This document shows positions 31,892 through 42,404 of a stretch of 64,000 bases of DNA, in pieces. The stretch's first letter is position 1. Every line of letters begins with the position of its first letter. The notes beneath the pieces were generated by a model. It saw only the letters and a list, made by a program, of their open reading frames with translations, ran no database searches and had not been told where the DNA came from. The translations under genes were made by a program, and so were the position numbers. Source of the stretch: Globisporangium splendens (lineage: Eukaryota > Oomycota > Peronosporomycetes > Pythiales > Pythiaceae); the NCBI GenBank assembly GCA_006386115.1, contig VFIW01000034.1, positions 349,473 to 413,472 on the forward strand. The letters run 5' to 3'.

Positions 31892-34721
31892 CAACTTGAC
31901 AACTACTCTGGCAGAGATCTCGTGGTAAAGCAAGGCACCTGTGAAGGTGACAATGCCACCATCATGCTCGACTCCGGTGCTACGTGCAATGTCGTCAAAC
32001 CCGGTTTCTTGAAGCAAGTCACGAACACAGCTACGATCCAAGTCACTCGTTTTGATGGTACGAACACCGTGAAGAAGAAGGTGAACAAAGGCTTTGTGAA
32101 TGTTGCGTTTGGAGAACGTACGTTCCGCAATGTGCCTGTAATTGAATGGCCAATGAACAACACCCATGACATTATCTTGGGGAAGCCATGGTTCACCAAG
32201 TATCAGCCTCTCGTCAATTGGCGAACGCATGATGTCGAGATTCCGGACACTGAAAGAAAACTCATGGAACGTGTTACCGTGTCCTTTGCAGAATTCAGCA
32301 AAAAGTTGAAATGTTCGCAGTACGAAGAAGTGTACCGCATCAAGGTCAACAGTATGGCTAAGCAAGAAGACAAACACATCGTTATTGATCCTCGCGTTGA
32401 GCAGCTATTGAACGAGTACTCGGATGTATTTCCCGAGAAGTTGCCGAATGAACTACCGCCGAATCGTCGCGTCGAGTTCGAAATGAACATGAAGGCTGAC
32501 GCCCAGCCGAGCAATAGACCTCCGTTTCGTCTTTCACAGACAGAGCAAGAAGCTCTGCGTGCTTTTGTCGAAGAAAACCTGGCAAAGCAATGGATCGAAG
32601 TCTCCGACTCACCTTGGGTCTCGAACATTTTTGGGATCCCGAAGAAGGATCTAAAGACTGGCGAAGCGCCATCTCGAGCCGAATGGATCCAATCCGGAAA
32701 TTCGTCAATTCCTATTCGGTGGGTGATCGATTATCGCCATGTGAACACACAAACGATTGTGCCGAAGATACCGTTGCCGCGGATTGATGAACTGTTTGAC
32801 AGAATGGTCGGCAACAAGTATTTTACTGTGATTGATCTCGCACAAGGTTATCATCAAATGCGCGTGCATCCCAACTCAGCCAAGTACACTGCATTCCGCA
32901 CGCAAGATGAGACTTACCAATGGTGTGTTGCACCTATGGGACTTGCTGGAATGCCTGGGGTTTGGTCCAGGTTGATGCGTGTACTGTTTGGCAAGTTTCC
33001 GTTCGTTGTGGTTTACTTAGACGACATCTGTGTGTTCTCAGCTACGTTGGAGGAGCATCTGAAGTACCTGGAGATATTGTTCAAGGTACTCCGTGAAGAA
33101 AAGTTGTATGCACATCGCGCCAAGTGTAAGTTTGCTGTACAAGAAGTCAGTTTTCTTGGTCACACAGTCACTAAGAATGGTCTTGCTGTTGACAAACTGA
33201 AGACGACCGCCATCGAAAATTGGCCAACTCCGACGACGGTGAAAGAACTGCAAAGTTTTCTTGGACTTGCAGGTTACTACCGCCGATTCATCTATCAGTT
33301 TGCACACATTGTATTGCCGCTAAGTCAGCTAATCAAGAAAGATTCAGTATGGACTTGGGTAATGATCAAGATCATGCTTATGCGCAACTCAAGCATGCAT
33401 TGCAGACTGCTCCAGTGTTGAAGCTCGCAGATTTCTCCAAGCCGTTCGTCTTAACAACTGATGCATCTGGCGAATGTGTTGGTGGTGTCCTATCGCAGTT
33501 CCACGACGGGCATGACCATCCAATTGCGTTCTACTCGAAGAAGCTTGGTCCGCATGAGATCAACTGGCCCATTCATGAGAAAGAGCTGCTTGCAATCAAG
33601 ACGGGCCTCGAGAAGTGGCGTCATTACCTCTATGGTCGTGAATTTGACATCTACACCGACAACAGTGCGCGTTCGTGGTTGCTAAAGCATCCGAAAGTTT
33701 CGGCGAAACTTGCGCGGTATTTGACGTTCTTCGCGCAGTTTACATTCACGATCCATCATGTCAATGGGAAGTTGAACGTAGTTGCTGATGCATTATCTCG
33801 TCGACCTGGTGATGACAACTCTAATCTCGCTCAGATGAAGTTCCACCGCTGTGATCAAGCGTGTGTATCTCGTGGATCGCGTTTCCGCACTTGTTCTTCT
33901 GACTCCTCGGATCCAGCTCTGCCGGGGGAGGAGGCTATGTTCCAAGTTCATGCTGTGGTTGGATTCGCTGAATCTCGTGTCGATCTGGCTCCGGAAGCAA
34001 AGAAAGAGTTTCAGCAAGGGTACCTAGCTGATCCAGAGTTCAAAGCAGTTTGGTCTGATGAAGACAACAAATCGAACTTTACGAAAACCGACGAGTTACT
34101 CTTCGTCAAGTCCTCGAACAAAATGAAGCGACTCTGCGTCCCAGACAATGACCGCTTGCGCACACGAATCATTTCCGAGTACCACGACTCGCCAATTGCC
34201 GCGTATCCCGGCAGCCGCCGTACTTTCCTGCGTACCGCTCAATGGTACTATTGGAAAACGATGCAACAAGACGTGAAAGAGTATGTAAAGACTTGTGAAA
34301 CGTGCACTCGTTGGAAGCATGATAGTCAGCGCAAGAATGGACGTCTGATGCCAATTCCGATTCCTGAACAATGTTGGCAAGTGGTGTCAATGGACTTCAT
34401 CACTGGCTTACCTGTGTCAGAAGGTTACGATGCAATCCTGACAGTTGTTGACAAGCTCTCGAAACGAGCGAAGTATGCGCCGACTCACGCCAAGGACGGT
34501 GCTCCCGATGTAGCCAAAGTGTTCTTCGACACAATTGTACGTCGTCACGGCTTGCCGGAAGTCGTCATCAGTGATCGTGATAGCAAGTTTACGTCGAAGT
34601 TCTGGACTTCTTTGATGAAGCTTATGGGTATCAAACTCAGTATGACAACATCGCACCGACCTAAAGCAGATGGTCAGACCGAACGCCAGAACTTGGTTGT
34701 AGAAGATGCGCTAAGAGGTAT
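31892..34721 (+). pseudogene. pol: pol of element A (protease, reverse transcriptase, RNase H, integrase N-part), frameshifted and truncated by B
   Basis: The protease active site is 'MLDSGATCNVV'. Reverse transcriptase shows 'FTVIDLAQGYHQMRVH' and the YxDD-type 'VVYLDDICVFS'. A one-base deletion near 33357 ('TWG' then 'NDQ' read across two frames) shifts the frame; RNase H ('FVLTTDASGECVGGVLSQ') and integrase follow in the new frame. Integrase has the HHCC region ('YVKTCETCTRWKHD') and the DDE residues in 'SMDFITGLP', 'VVISDRDSKF' and 'ADGQTERQNLVVEDALR'. The frame is cut at 34721 by element B and resumes at 51037. The end of the open frame at 34896 is read-through into the LTR of B. Confidence 0.9.
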
Positions 34722-35269
34722 TGTAACGGGGTCACACGCTAAGTTGCACCGCAGCAACTTAGCTCAATCTGTTGGCATTGGACTAAGTCCGCATGCAACT
34801 AAAGTTTCCGTACCTAGCTACGAGAAACACCAAAGCAGCCGAGCCATTAGGTTCGCCGCACTTACTCGAACCGCAAAGATAGCCAAGCTACTCTGATTAG
34901 AGGTCGGTCACAGACACGACTCTCATAGGCTAAAACTATATGCTTTTAGACCAATTGAATAACACGGCAATTCAGAGCCATTCACTTATGTCCACATTGA
35001 AATAAGCGGAAGTTCACTATGCTAGATAGTGAACTAAAGATAACTCAGGGTGTCCTGTAGAGGGCAACCCCCAACAAATAAACAGTTCCATTTTTACCTC
35101 TGACTAAGCCTTTAGTTATTGACAGTTACTCTATAGAGATCTATAGGTAACCGATCGTTGCGCTGCAGGAAGCAGGCAACAGCTCTCGGAACAGAGTCCT
35201 TGAGAGAAGCGTTGCATACGCTTCCTCACACACGTACCGTGCTGCGTAACTCGGGAGTGTCCGGTTACA
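34722..35269 (+). repeat. 5' LTR of element B
   Basis: 548 bp, TG..CA ends. It contains a perfect 10-bp hairpin, AGTTCACTAT at 35011-35020 and ATAGTGAACT at 35026-35035 with a 5-base loop. The hairpin is conserved in the other LTR at 50773-50797. Confidence 0.93.
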
Positions 35270-35341
35270 ACTGGTAGCACTCGTAGTCAATCTACGACCC
35301 GGCAGAGGTGACTGCCTGAATCGCTTCCTCAAGGATTCACC
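35270..35341 (+). promoter_or_regulatory. Primer-binding site and short leader of element B
   Basis: TGGTAGCACTC starts at 35272, two bases after the LTR. The leader is only about 70 bp before the gag ATG at 35342. Confidence 0.7.
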
Positions 35342-35410
35342 ATGGCGTCAATTGACCCTGCGCAGTTCCCGCACCTCTCGGCTGAACACCGGAGTGTGCT
35401 GACCCGAATG
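35342..35410 (+). pseudogene. gag: First 23 codons of element B gag, cut off by element C
   Basis: ATG at 35342 opens a frame 'MASIDPAQFPHLSAEHRSVL' that reaches 35410, where element C starts. The last five bases are the GAATG duplication. The frame resumes in phase at 43060 (ATG 43057-43059 is the duplicated codon), so gag of B was intact before C landed and had 386 residues. Confidence 0.88.
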
Positions 35411-36058
35411 TGTAAAAGGGCACTGTTCCAAACAGTCCCTTAAACACGGCACACACGCTTGTGCCAGAGGAAGCGTCTCCCGACTTGGAGGGAGGAAGGA
35501 AGACTTGAGGGCTTGGTGGTAAAATTGCAACTGAGTTGAAATGCTTATGGTTCCTGACACTACATGTAAAACACCACTAGGGCTCCTAGAGGTTTTATAA
35601 CTAAAACCTAAACATACACAATAAAACCTATGAATATGATATATAAACCTTGGGTACACTGAGGTTGAACCCACGAGATCTTCGAGAAGCTTGAACTTGA
35701 AGTCCCGTGGAAAATTCCCTGCAAAGTGATTGGCTACAGCCACTCACTTCAGGTGGAAGAGACACGTTGGCCTCATCACCAGTGCAGTTTCCCAAGTAGG
35801 AACCATCACTCAGTACTTGATTAGTACATGGATGTAATCACTCTGTACTGATTAGTACATGTGAACAACATTCTGCACTGATCAGCACAGAGAGCGCTCG
35901 TGACGTCATGGGATGACGTCACATGTGCATGTGGGGATTGTCGTACCGTAATCCCTTTGTTATTTGTCTCTCCACAATGCACACTGAAGGTGGTGTGTGG
36001 CACACTAGATCTGAGAACAGATCCACCTTCATGTAATGGCTAAGTATAGCCCATTACA
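35411..36058 (-). repeat. 3' LTR of element C
   Basis: 648 bp. It contains paired TGACGTCA palindromes at 35901-35908 and 35914-35921, and several GTACTGATTAGTAC-type palindromes at about 35814-35890. It differs from the partner LTR mostly in clustered patches. Confidence 0.92.
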
Positions 36059-36134
36059 TCATCCCCTCCTTAAAGTCACAAGTACCTTGCGTACTTTTGC
36101 AGACCTTTCGGAGCAGTTCACTTTCCAATCGGCC

Positions 36135-37205
36135 ATGAAGCGACCAAGTGACCAAGTAAACCAAGGTGAAGAACGTCCGTTGTCCAAGCGACAGCAGACA
36201 GCTCCAGAACTCTTCGACGTATCCTCCATTCTGAAGAAGAAGGGGGATCTCGAGTTCTACAAGGAGCGGTTCTTCAGTTGGCGTCGGATCAACGATCGCG
36301 ATGATCCGAACCAACACATCGCAGCCCAGAGAGACTCATGGCGAACATTCGTTCGTCTTGAGAACGAGAACAAGATGGAGCGTCTTCTTCGTCGCGGCAA
36401 TGCTCGTGCCGAAAGAAGAACTCCTGCTGACGACAGAGCGAATCCCAGCTCTGGTCGTCGTAGTGTCGCCCCTGGCGACGCTACAAGTGGTTCTCGTAGC
36501 TGCGGACCACGTCGGGAACATCAGACTCCATCGTCTGCCGTGGTTCCCACGTGTCCGAGCTCGGTGGATATCCACGCCACCGAACTCTGTAGAAGCGTTG
36601 ATGGTTCAACCGCTTCTTTCCTCGACGATGAGTCGGTCGATCTTCGTGATCAACAATCGACTCAACCACCCAGCGATGCTCTCCCTGAGAGTCTAACAAC
36701 GGGGGTGGGGCTGAACGAGAAAACCATTGAGCGACTCTGGAAGTGGAAGAGTGCTCATCGTGGGCAAATCGAGGCTTTGCAGCAGCGTTGTTCGACACTT
36801 GAGGAACGCTGCGAGAGTCTCGAGAACCTTGCCGCCGATCATGAGTCGAAGATCGATGTCCCGACAGAAGGTTGTGCCCAGTGTTCGGCTTTGGAGTCCC
36901 GTTTCGAGGAACGGTTCCAGCAAGTTCAGGGCGAACTTGTCCGACTCCGGAAGAACGAGAAGTCTCGTGAGTTGGCTCACGATCGCCTTTTGCGCTCTGT
37001 GGAAGAGGCAGGTTCAGCTCTCGAGGTACTTCGTGGTGAGTACCATTCTCGTCTTCAAGCGCTGGAGTCGGTGAAGGACCAATCCTTCGACGTCCTGCAA
37101 CTCTTGTACGCCGAGAAGAACCTCCAGAGCGATGAGCTGTTTGCTCTTCGCAATCAAGTGGAGAAGCTTCACGATCAGCTCGATCGTTTGCGGAAGATCT
37201 CGTAG
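36135..37205 (+). CDS. Antisense ORF of element C: coiled-coil protein overlapping pol on the other strand
   Basis: This frame of 356 residues runs opposite to the gag-pol of C. It starts 77 bp inside the 3' LTR and overlaps the last 725 bp of pol (integrase tail and chromodomain). The N-terminus is basic ('MKRPSDQVNQ', 'LSKRQQ'), a possible nuclear signal. A block with 'FFSWRRI' and 'WRTFVRLENEN' follows, then a Ser-rich middle. About 165 C-terminal residues predict a coiled coil ('TIERLWKWKSAHRGQIEALQ', 'LLRSVEEAGSALEVLR'). A homologue of 349 residues lies at 58665-59714 in element E with the same layout, and a longer relative is in B. The 3' LTR upstream would have to supply its promoter. 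Function unknown; antisense accessory genes are known in some plant gypsy elements and retroviruses, but I recognise no family. Confidence 0.75.
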   Translation: MKRPSDQVNQGEERPLSKRQQTAPELFDVSSILKKKGDLEFYKERFFSWRRINDRDDPNQHIAAQRDSWRTFVRLENENKMERLLRRGNARAERRTPADDRANPSSGRRSVAPGDATSGSRSCGPRREHQTPSSAVVPTCPSSVDIHATELCRSVDGSTASFLDDESVDLRDQQSTQPPSDALPESLTTGVGLNEKTIERLWKWKSAHRGQIEALQQRCSTLEERCESLENLAADHESKIDVPTEGCAQCSALESRFEERFQQVQGELVRLRKNEKSRELAHDRLLRSVEEAGSALEVLRGEYHSRLQALESVKDQSFDVLQLLYAEKNLQSDELFALRNQVEKLHDQLDRLRKIS

Positions 37206-40200
37206 GATCCGCAGATCCACTCGGAAGGTAAGGCTTTAGTCTACCCACATAAAATGTCGGGTGTAGACGCATGCGTATAGGTATGTCTAGCGTGTAGGCA
37301 TCACCACTGCATTTCACTACCTTGAGCGGTCCAATGAACCTTGGCAGAAGCCTCGAGCTTCCCAAGTTGGACACTGCATGTTCAGGCAGGTTCGCCGTGC
37401 TAGGTAATACAAGATCATTGATCTTATAAACTTGCTTGTTCTTCCTTCCGCTCTTGTCTGCTTGTTCCTTTTGCAGATCCTGAGCCTTCGCGATTGCGTC
37501 TCGAACAAACCTCACAACGGCTTGTCTCCTCACAACAAAGTCATCGACTTGCTGTTCTTCACGACTTGTTAGGTCGTTGAGGGGTTTCATCGAGTCAAAA
37601 TTGGCTTTTAACTCGGCAACAGCATTCAGGTCATACGACGACTGCGGCTTGTTTCCATGAGCCGTAGTCCCTCCCCCACTTAAGGTAGAGACCTCACCCA
37701 TTATGGAAGCAGGCACTCGAGGATGAATGCCGTAGTTCACATAAAATGGAGAGTGACCTGTCGAGACATGCGTGGAGTTGTTCAACGCAAACTCGGCAAG
37801 AGGGAGAAACTCACTCCACTCTTTGAAAGACGTCGCATAACTGCGCAACACGTCTTCAAGGACACGATTCACTCGTTCAGTTTGACCATCCGTTTCAGGA
37901 TGTGCCGCTGTTGACATGGCCAACTTGGTGTCCAGAAGTCCAAAGAGTGCACGCCAAAACTTGGACGTGAAACGGGTGTCACGGTCAGACACGATCTCAA
38001 CGGGCAGGCCATGCAGACGGAATACGGCGTCTACAAAGACCTTGGCAGTCATTTCGGCTGAGATCTTGTCCGACACCGGCGCAAGATGGACCATCTTTCT
38101 GAATCGGTCCACAAACACAAGGATGCCATTGCGTCCGTGTTTGTCTCGAGGAAGTCCGAATATGAAATCCATACTCACAGACTTCCAACTGTCCGATGGG
38201 ACAGCCAATGAACGAAGTGGTGCCTGAGTGGAACCAGAGGGTTTCACTCGTTGGCAGATCTCGCAAGTCCTCACATACTTGCGAACCCACTTGTACATGT
38301 GTGGCCAGTAGTAATCTCGGGAAAGACTGAGAAATGTTTTCTCACGTCCGAGATGGCCACCCGAAGGACTGTCATGGTACTCATACAAGAGTCGATGACG
38401 CAGACCTTCGTCGTTGGGAACAACAACCCTTGCTGTATCCCCTTGTTCAACCGCATAGTACAACAATCCATTGTGTACTCGGAAGCGGTGAACTCGCGAC
38501 CTTGTGCGCGACGGAAGACCTTGCAGTGCTTTGTCCGAAGGGTCCTTGAAGTACTTCAACAAGTCCTGACATGTTTCGTCAGACTTGTACCTTTCGACGA
38601 TCTCTTCTCGCACTGTAGTCGCAGCTCGCACCGCGATCGCTTGAACATCTTCACAGAGTCGACACGCTCCGTCCGTGTCTTCACTCTTGGTCTTCGGATC
38701 GTAATCCGGACGTCTTGACAGCGCATCGGCTAAGATGTTCGTCTTGACTGGCTTGTAGTGTACAACAAAGTTGTACTCTGCAAAGAAGGAGAACCATCTC
38801 GCCATTCTTTGCGACAAATGAGGAGTCTTCACTGCCGTACGCAGCGACGCATGATCTGTGTAGATCGCAAAGCGCTCCTCGCCAAGCAGATACACACGGA
38901 ACTTGACCAAAGAATACTTCATCGCCAGAAGTTCTTTGTCATGGACTGGGTAGTTCCGTTCTGCGGGTCGGAGTTGTCGTGACTGATACGACACAACTCG
39001 CTCATGACCCTCATCATCGTGTTGCATCAAGGCGCAACCGATGGCATAGTCGCTTGCATCGCAAACCACATGAAAAGGCTTGTCGTGGTTTGCGATTGCC
39101 AGCACGGGAGCTTCTCGCAAACTCCTCTTCACTTCGGCAAACGCTGCTTGGTGGTCACTGGACCACTCCCACTCAATGTCCTTCTTCAGGAGCTGTGTGA
39201 GCGGTTGCACCAACGCTACATAATTGCGCGTGTACTTGTGCAAGTAGTTGGCCGGACCCAGCCATTGTCTCAGCTGTTTGACGTTCTGAGGCACAGGCCA
39301 ATCGTCAATAGCTTTGACCTTCTCCGGATCGACTCGAACGCCATGCTTTCCCACAAAGCAGCCGAGAACGGGGATCTCTGGTGCAAAGAATATGCACTTC
39401 TTCAGGTTAGCGTAGAGTTTATTCTCTCGCATGACCTGAAAGACTTGACGGAGATGGTCAAGATGAACATCAACGTCAGACTTTTCACCCGTGGTTTTAC
39501 TATGAACGAATATATCGTCAAAGTAACTCGGTGCAAACCCTCTCAATGGACGAAGTAAATTCGTGACCATCCTATTGAAAGTCGCAGGAGCGTTCTTCAG
39601 TCCCTGTGGCATCACTAACCATTCCCACAGCATACCACTCGGGGTACTCACTGCAGTTAGTGGTACATCATCTTCGCGCATTCGAATCTGATAGAACCCA
39701 TCTTTCAGATCGATAGCACTAAAGAGAGTGCTGCCAACCATTCCATCAAGGATCATATCCTTGCGTGGAACCGGAGTTTGGGCTGGAATGGTAGCGTCGT
39801 TCAGCTTGTTGAAAGCGTGAACGATGCGCCAACCACCAGTTGCCTTCTTCACACAGAAGGTTGGGCTACAATGTGGAGACTTGCTCTCTCGCACATGCCC
39901 AGCCTCAGCACGTTGCGCAAAGAACTCGTCGATCGCAACGACTTGTTCTCTTGGCAACGGCCACTGCCGTGTGATACAATACTTCGTGCCAGGAAGTATG
40001 TCAATCTCATGACGAATGCCTCTATCGAATGGCAGTTCGTCCGGCACCTTGTCTGGGAATATGTCCTCATATTCCTTGACAAGTTCATACACGGGGTTCG
40101 TTTTGAGAGCGTCCCATGACTGCTCCTCGAACCTTTCCTTCCGTGTCTTCTCATCGAACACTTCAGCCTCCGTTGCTGATACCGTGTTGATGTCTTCTGC

Positions 40201-41255
40201 GTCGTCAACATCGACGATCATGCAGACCTGCGAAATTTCGCCTTTCGCTAGGCTACGCTTCAGCGTCTTCTTGCTCATCCACGGCAAGGAAACCAAATCT
40301 TCAACAGAGCTTGGAGGATTTTCAATCTTCACGTGACGGATTATATCCACGTCACCATCTTCATTGTAGACCGCGATATTCGCAAACTCGCTTGAAATGT
40401 CTTGTGCTTGGACACTTCCTTCGTCACCGTAACTTGTACCTTGATCAGGGGCACACGGGACACTCTTCTTGCTGGTCTTCTTCTTCTTCTCTCGGGATGG
40501 CTCTTCGGCTCTTTTCCCATTCGTTTCTTCCACGCACATCGCCTCATCCATGGGATCGATGGCAAAGGAGACAGTCTTTTTCTGGCGCCTGACTGCTCCA
40601 CCTCCAGTAGTCTTCTTCAAGATGGGTACCGCTCGTGAACATGGGGGGCCATCGCACACCGCAATATCACGAGGGTCATCTGGGATCTCCTCCACAGATG
40701 TATACACCCACACCACTTCATCCGTTGTCACACAGCTCAAGTCAGCATCGTGTGACTTGTCAACGGAGATCTTCATCTTCATCCAGTCAATGCTAGGTTG
40801 ATAACGCTTCAACCATGGCATTCCCAGGATGATGTCAAACTTGTCATCGAGGTCGAGTAAAATGAACTCGTCTTCACCTCGGAAATCTTCACACTTCATC
40901 GCCAAGCGCACCACGCGCTTTGGCATCTTCACAGTTGACCCGTTGGCCAACCGGATAATCATCGTCTTCTCTTCATTCGCATCAGGCATTGATACTTTAT
41001 GCCTGACGATCACTTCATTTCGAACAAAGTTGTTCGACGCACCAGTGTCGACCAAAGCACGTAGAGGCGTTGCAATACCGTCTACATGAACTTTGAGAAC
41101 GATCAAACTTGACGTTTGACTGACACTGTTCTCCCTCGTGGAAACTGCATGTGCATCATGCACATTGGGGCCAGAGTCCTGTGTATCCACAACATCCACA
41201 GTCCTCTTTTCGAGCCCAGTAGGAGGCCCCGCCCCTACTGGTCGTTCCCGTGTTT
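36481..41255 (-). CDS. pol: pol of element C: protease, reverse transcriptase, RNase H, integrase, chromodomain
   Basis: The open frame runs from 41388 to 36481 and overlaps the end of gag in the -1 frame, so Pol would be made by frameshifting near 41250-41256. Protease has 'LVDTGASNNFV'. A charged linker follows. Reverse transcriptase has 'FSAIDLKDGFYQIRM' and 'YFDDIFVHS'; RNase H has 'FHVVCDASDYAIGCAL'. Integrase shows 'HDSPSGGHLGREKTF', 'CEICQRVK' and the acidic residues in 'SMDFIFGLP', 'EIVSDRDTRF' and 'DGQTERVNRVLED'. The tail contains a low-complexity linker and a chromodomain ('RFYRVRWRGYPPSSDTWEP') that in such elements targets chromatin. No stop or frameshift interrupts the frame. 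The last 725 bp are shared with the antisense ORF. Confidence 0.93.
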
Positions 41256-42278
41256 TGAACGTTGGGAACGATCGAACCCACGGCCGCGACCGTAGTTGTT
41301 CGAGCGCGAACCCTGTGTCGTTTGCCGACCCGGCAAAGACACTTTGCAGTTCCGAGCGAAGTGACCCGGCTTCCCGCAACGGAAACACTTCCCATCGTTG
41401 CGAGGACGCTCATTTCCAGGCGTGGAAATGTACGAGATGTCCATAGGCTCGGGACCATCATGCGCAACATTCGATTGCCGAATTGGTCTCGACGCAAACA
41501 CGTGGAACTTCGCTTGCTTCATGCTGAACTCTTCTTGCATGGCACGTTCAATGGCTTCGTCCAGCGTCTTGGGATACTCGCGGAACAGTTGGCTCCGAAT
41601 CGGACCATCGTTCAGACCCGCCATGAACGTCACAACTTGCGTCGGAACGTCAATCGGCTCGTCAACGATGCTCGACACCAAGTAGCGAGCACGTTGTGCA
41701 TACGAGTGAAGGTCGAAACGGCCTTGACGAAGCTTGAGGAACTCGGCGCGCGCACGGAACTCACTCTGCGGAGGTTCAAACGCCTTCTTGAGTTCGGTCT
41801 TGAAGTGGTCGTAGCTGGGGAAGCAGTTTAGATCAGCTTAACGCTTGCCATACGCCCAGCTCTTCGCACGACCCGCAAGGTTGGACATCGCGAACAACAC
41901 TTGCTGTGAAGGGTCTCGCAGTTGTCTTGCAGTGATGGCTGCATCCAACTCGACGAACCATCGCGAGAGGGGTTCGTTCTCTCCGCCGCGATACGGAGAG
42001 ACGTCAAGCTTCAATGGCACCGTCCTAAATGAGGAAACAGGGGTTGCGACCTGCTTCCGGGAGGACATGATCTCGTGGTGCATGAAGCTGACCACCGCGC
42101 TCTTCTGGTCTTCCGGAGACGCCGACCGAAGCAGACTGACCACAGCAGCCTCTCCGATGACATCTCGCATGCGCTCAAGCGCCATCCACTCATGAGAAGA
42201 CAAGTGAGGGAAACCCTCAATAGTCAACTCGACAGTTTCCGGTACTGCTGGACCGAGTGGGGTTCCTGTAGCATCCAT
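41235..42278 (-). pseudogene. gag: gag of element C, with an in-frame stop
   Basis: The frame begins at ATG 42278 and shows the same gag as element D ('LSRWFVELDAAITARQLRDP'). A TAA at 41838-41840 interrupts it after 'SWAYGKR', where D has a Leu codon. The frame then continues to TAG 41235-41237 with a CCHC knuckle 'CFRCGKPGHFARNC'. Element C therefore could not make full-length Gag or Gag-Pol itself and would need help from a related copy. Confidence 0.88.
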
Positions 42279-42384
42279 GTCCACGACAAGGATGCTCGCA
42301 GGGTCTTCAGTCTTGGACAGGAATGCGCGACGTGCTCAAAGCCGCGTCGTCAAACCTTTTCGCTTCACTGGGTCGCTGGAAGGA

Positions 42385-42404
42385 CCGCTCGAAGTGCTAC
42401 CAGG
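42385..42404 (-). promoter_or_regulatory. Primer-binding site of element C
   Basis: On the minus strand, TGGTAGCACTTCGAGCGG follows the LTR end after two C residues. It is nearly identical to the site of element D at 60470. Confidence 0.72.

Noticed and set aside
34722..34896. End of the integrase frame of A inside the LTR of B
   Set aside because: It is accidental read-through into the inserted element; the true continuation is at 51032.
39004..39558. Plus-strand frame in the RT region of element C
   Set aside because: A complement of conserved reverse transcriptase codons; the same shadow appears in D (63295-63849), so it follows pol rather than an own gene.
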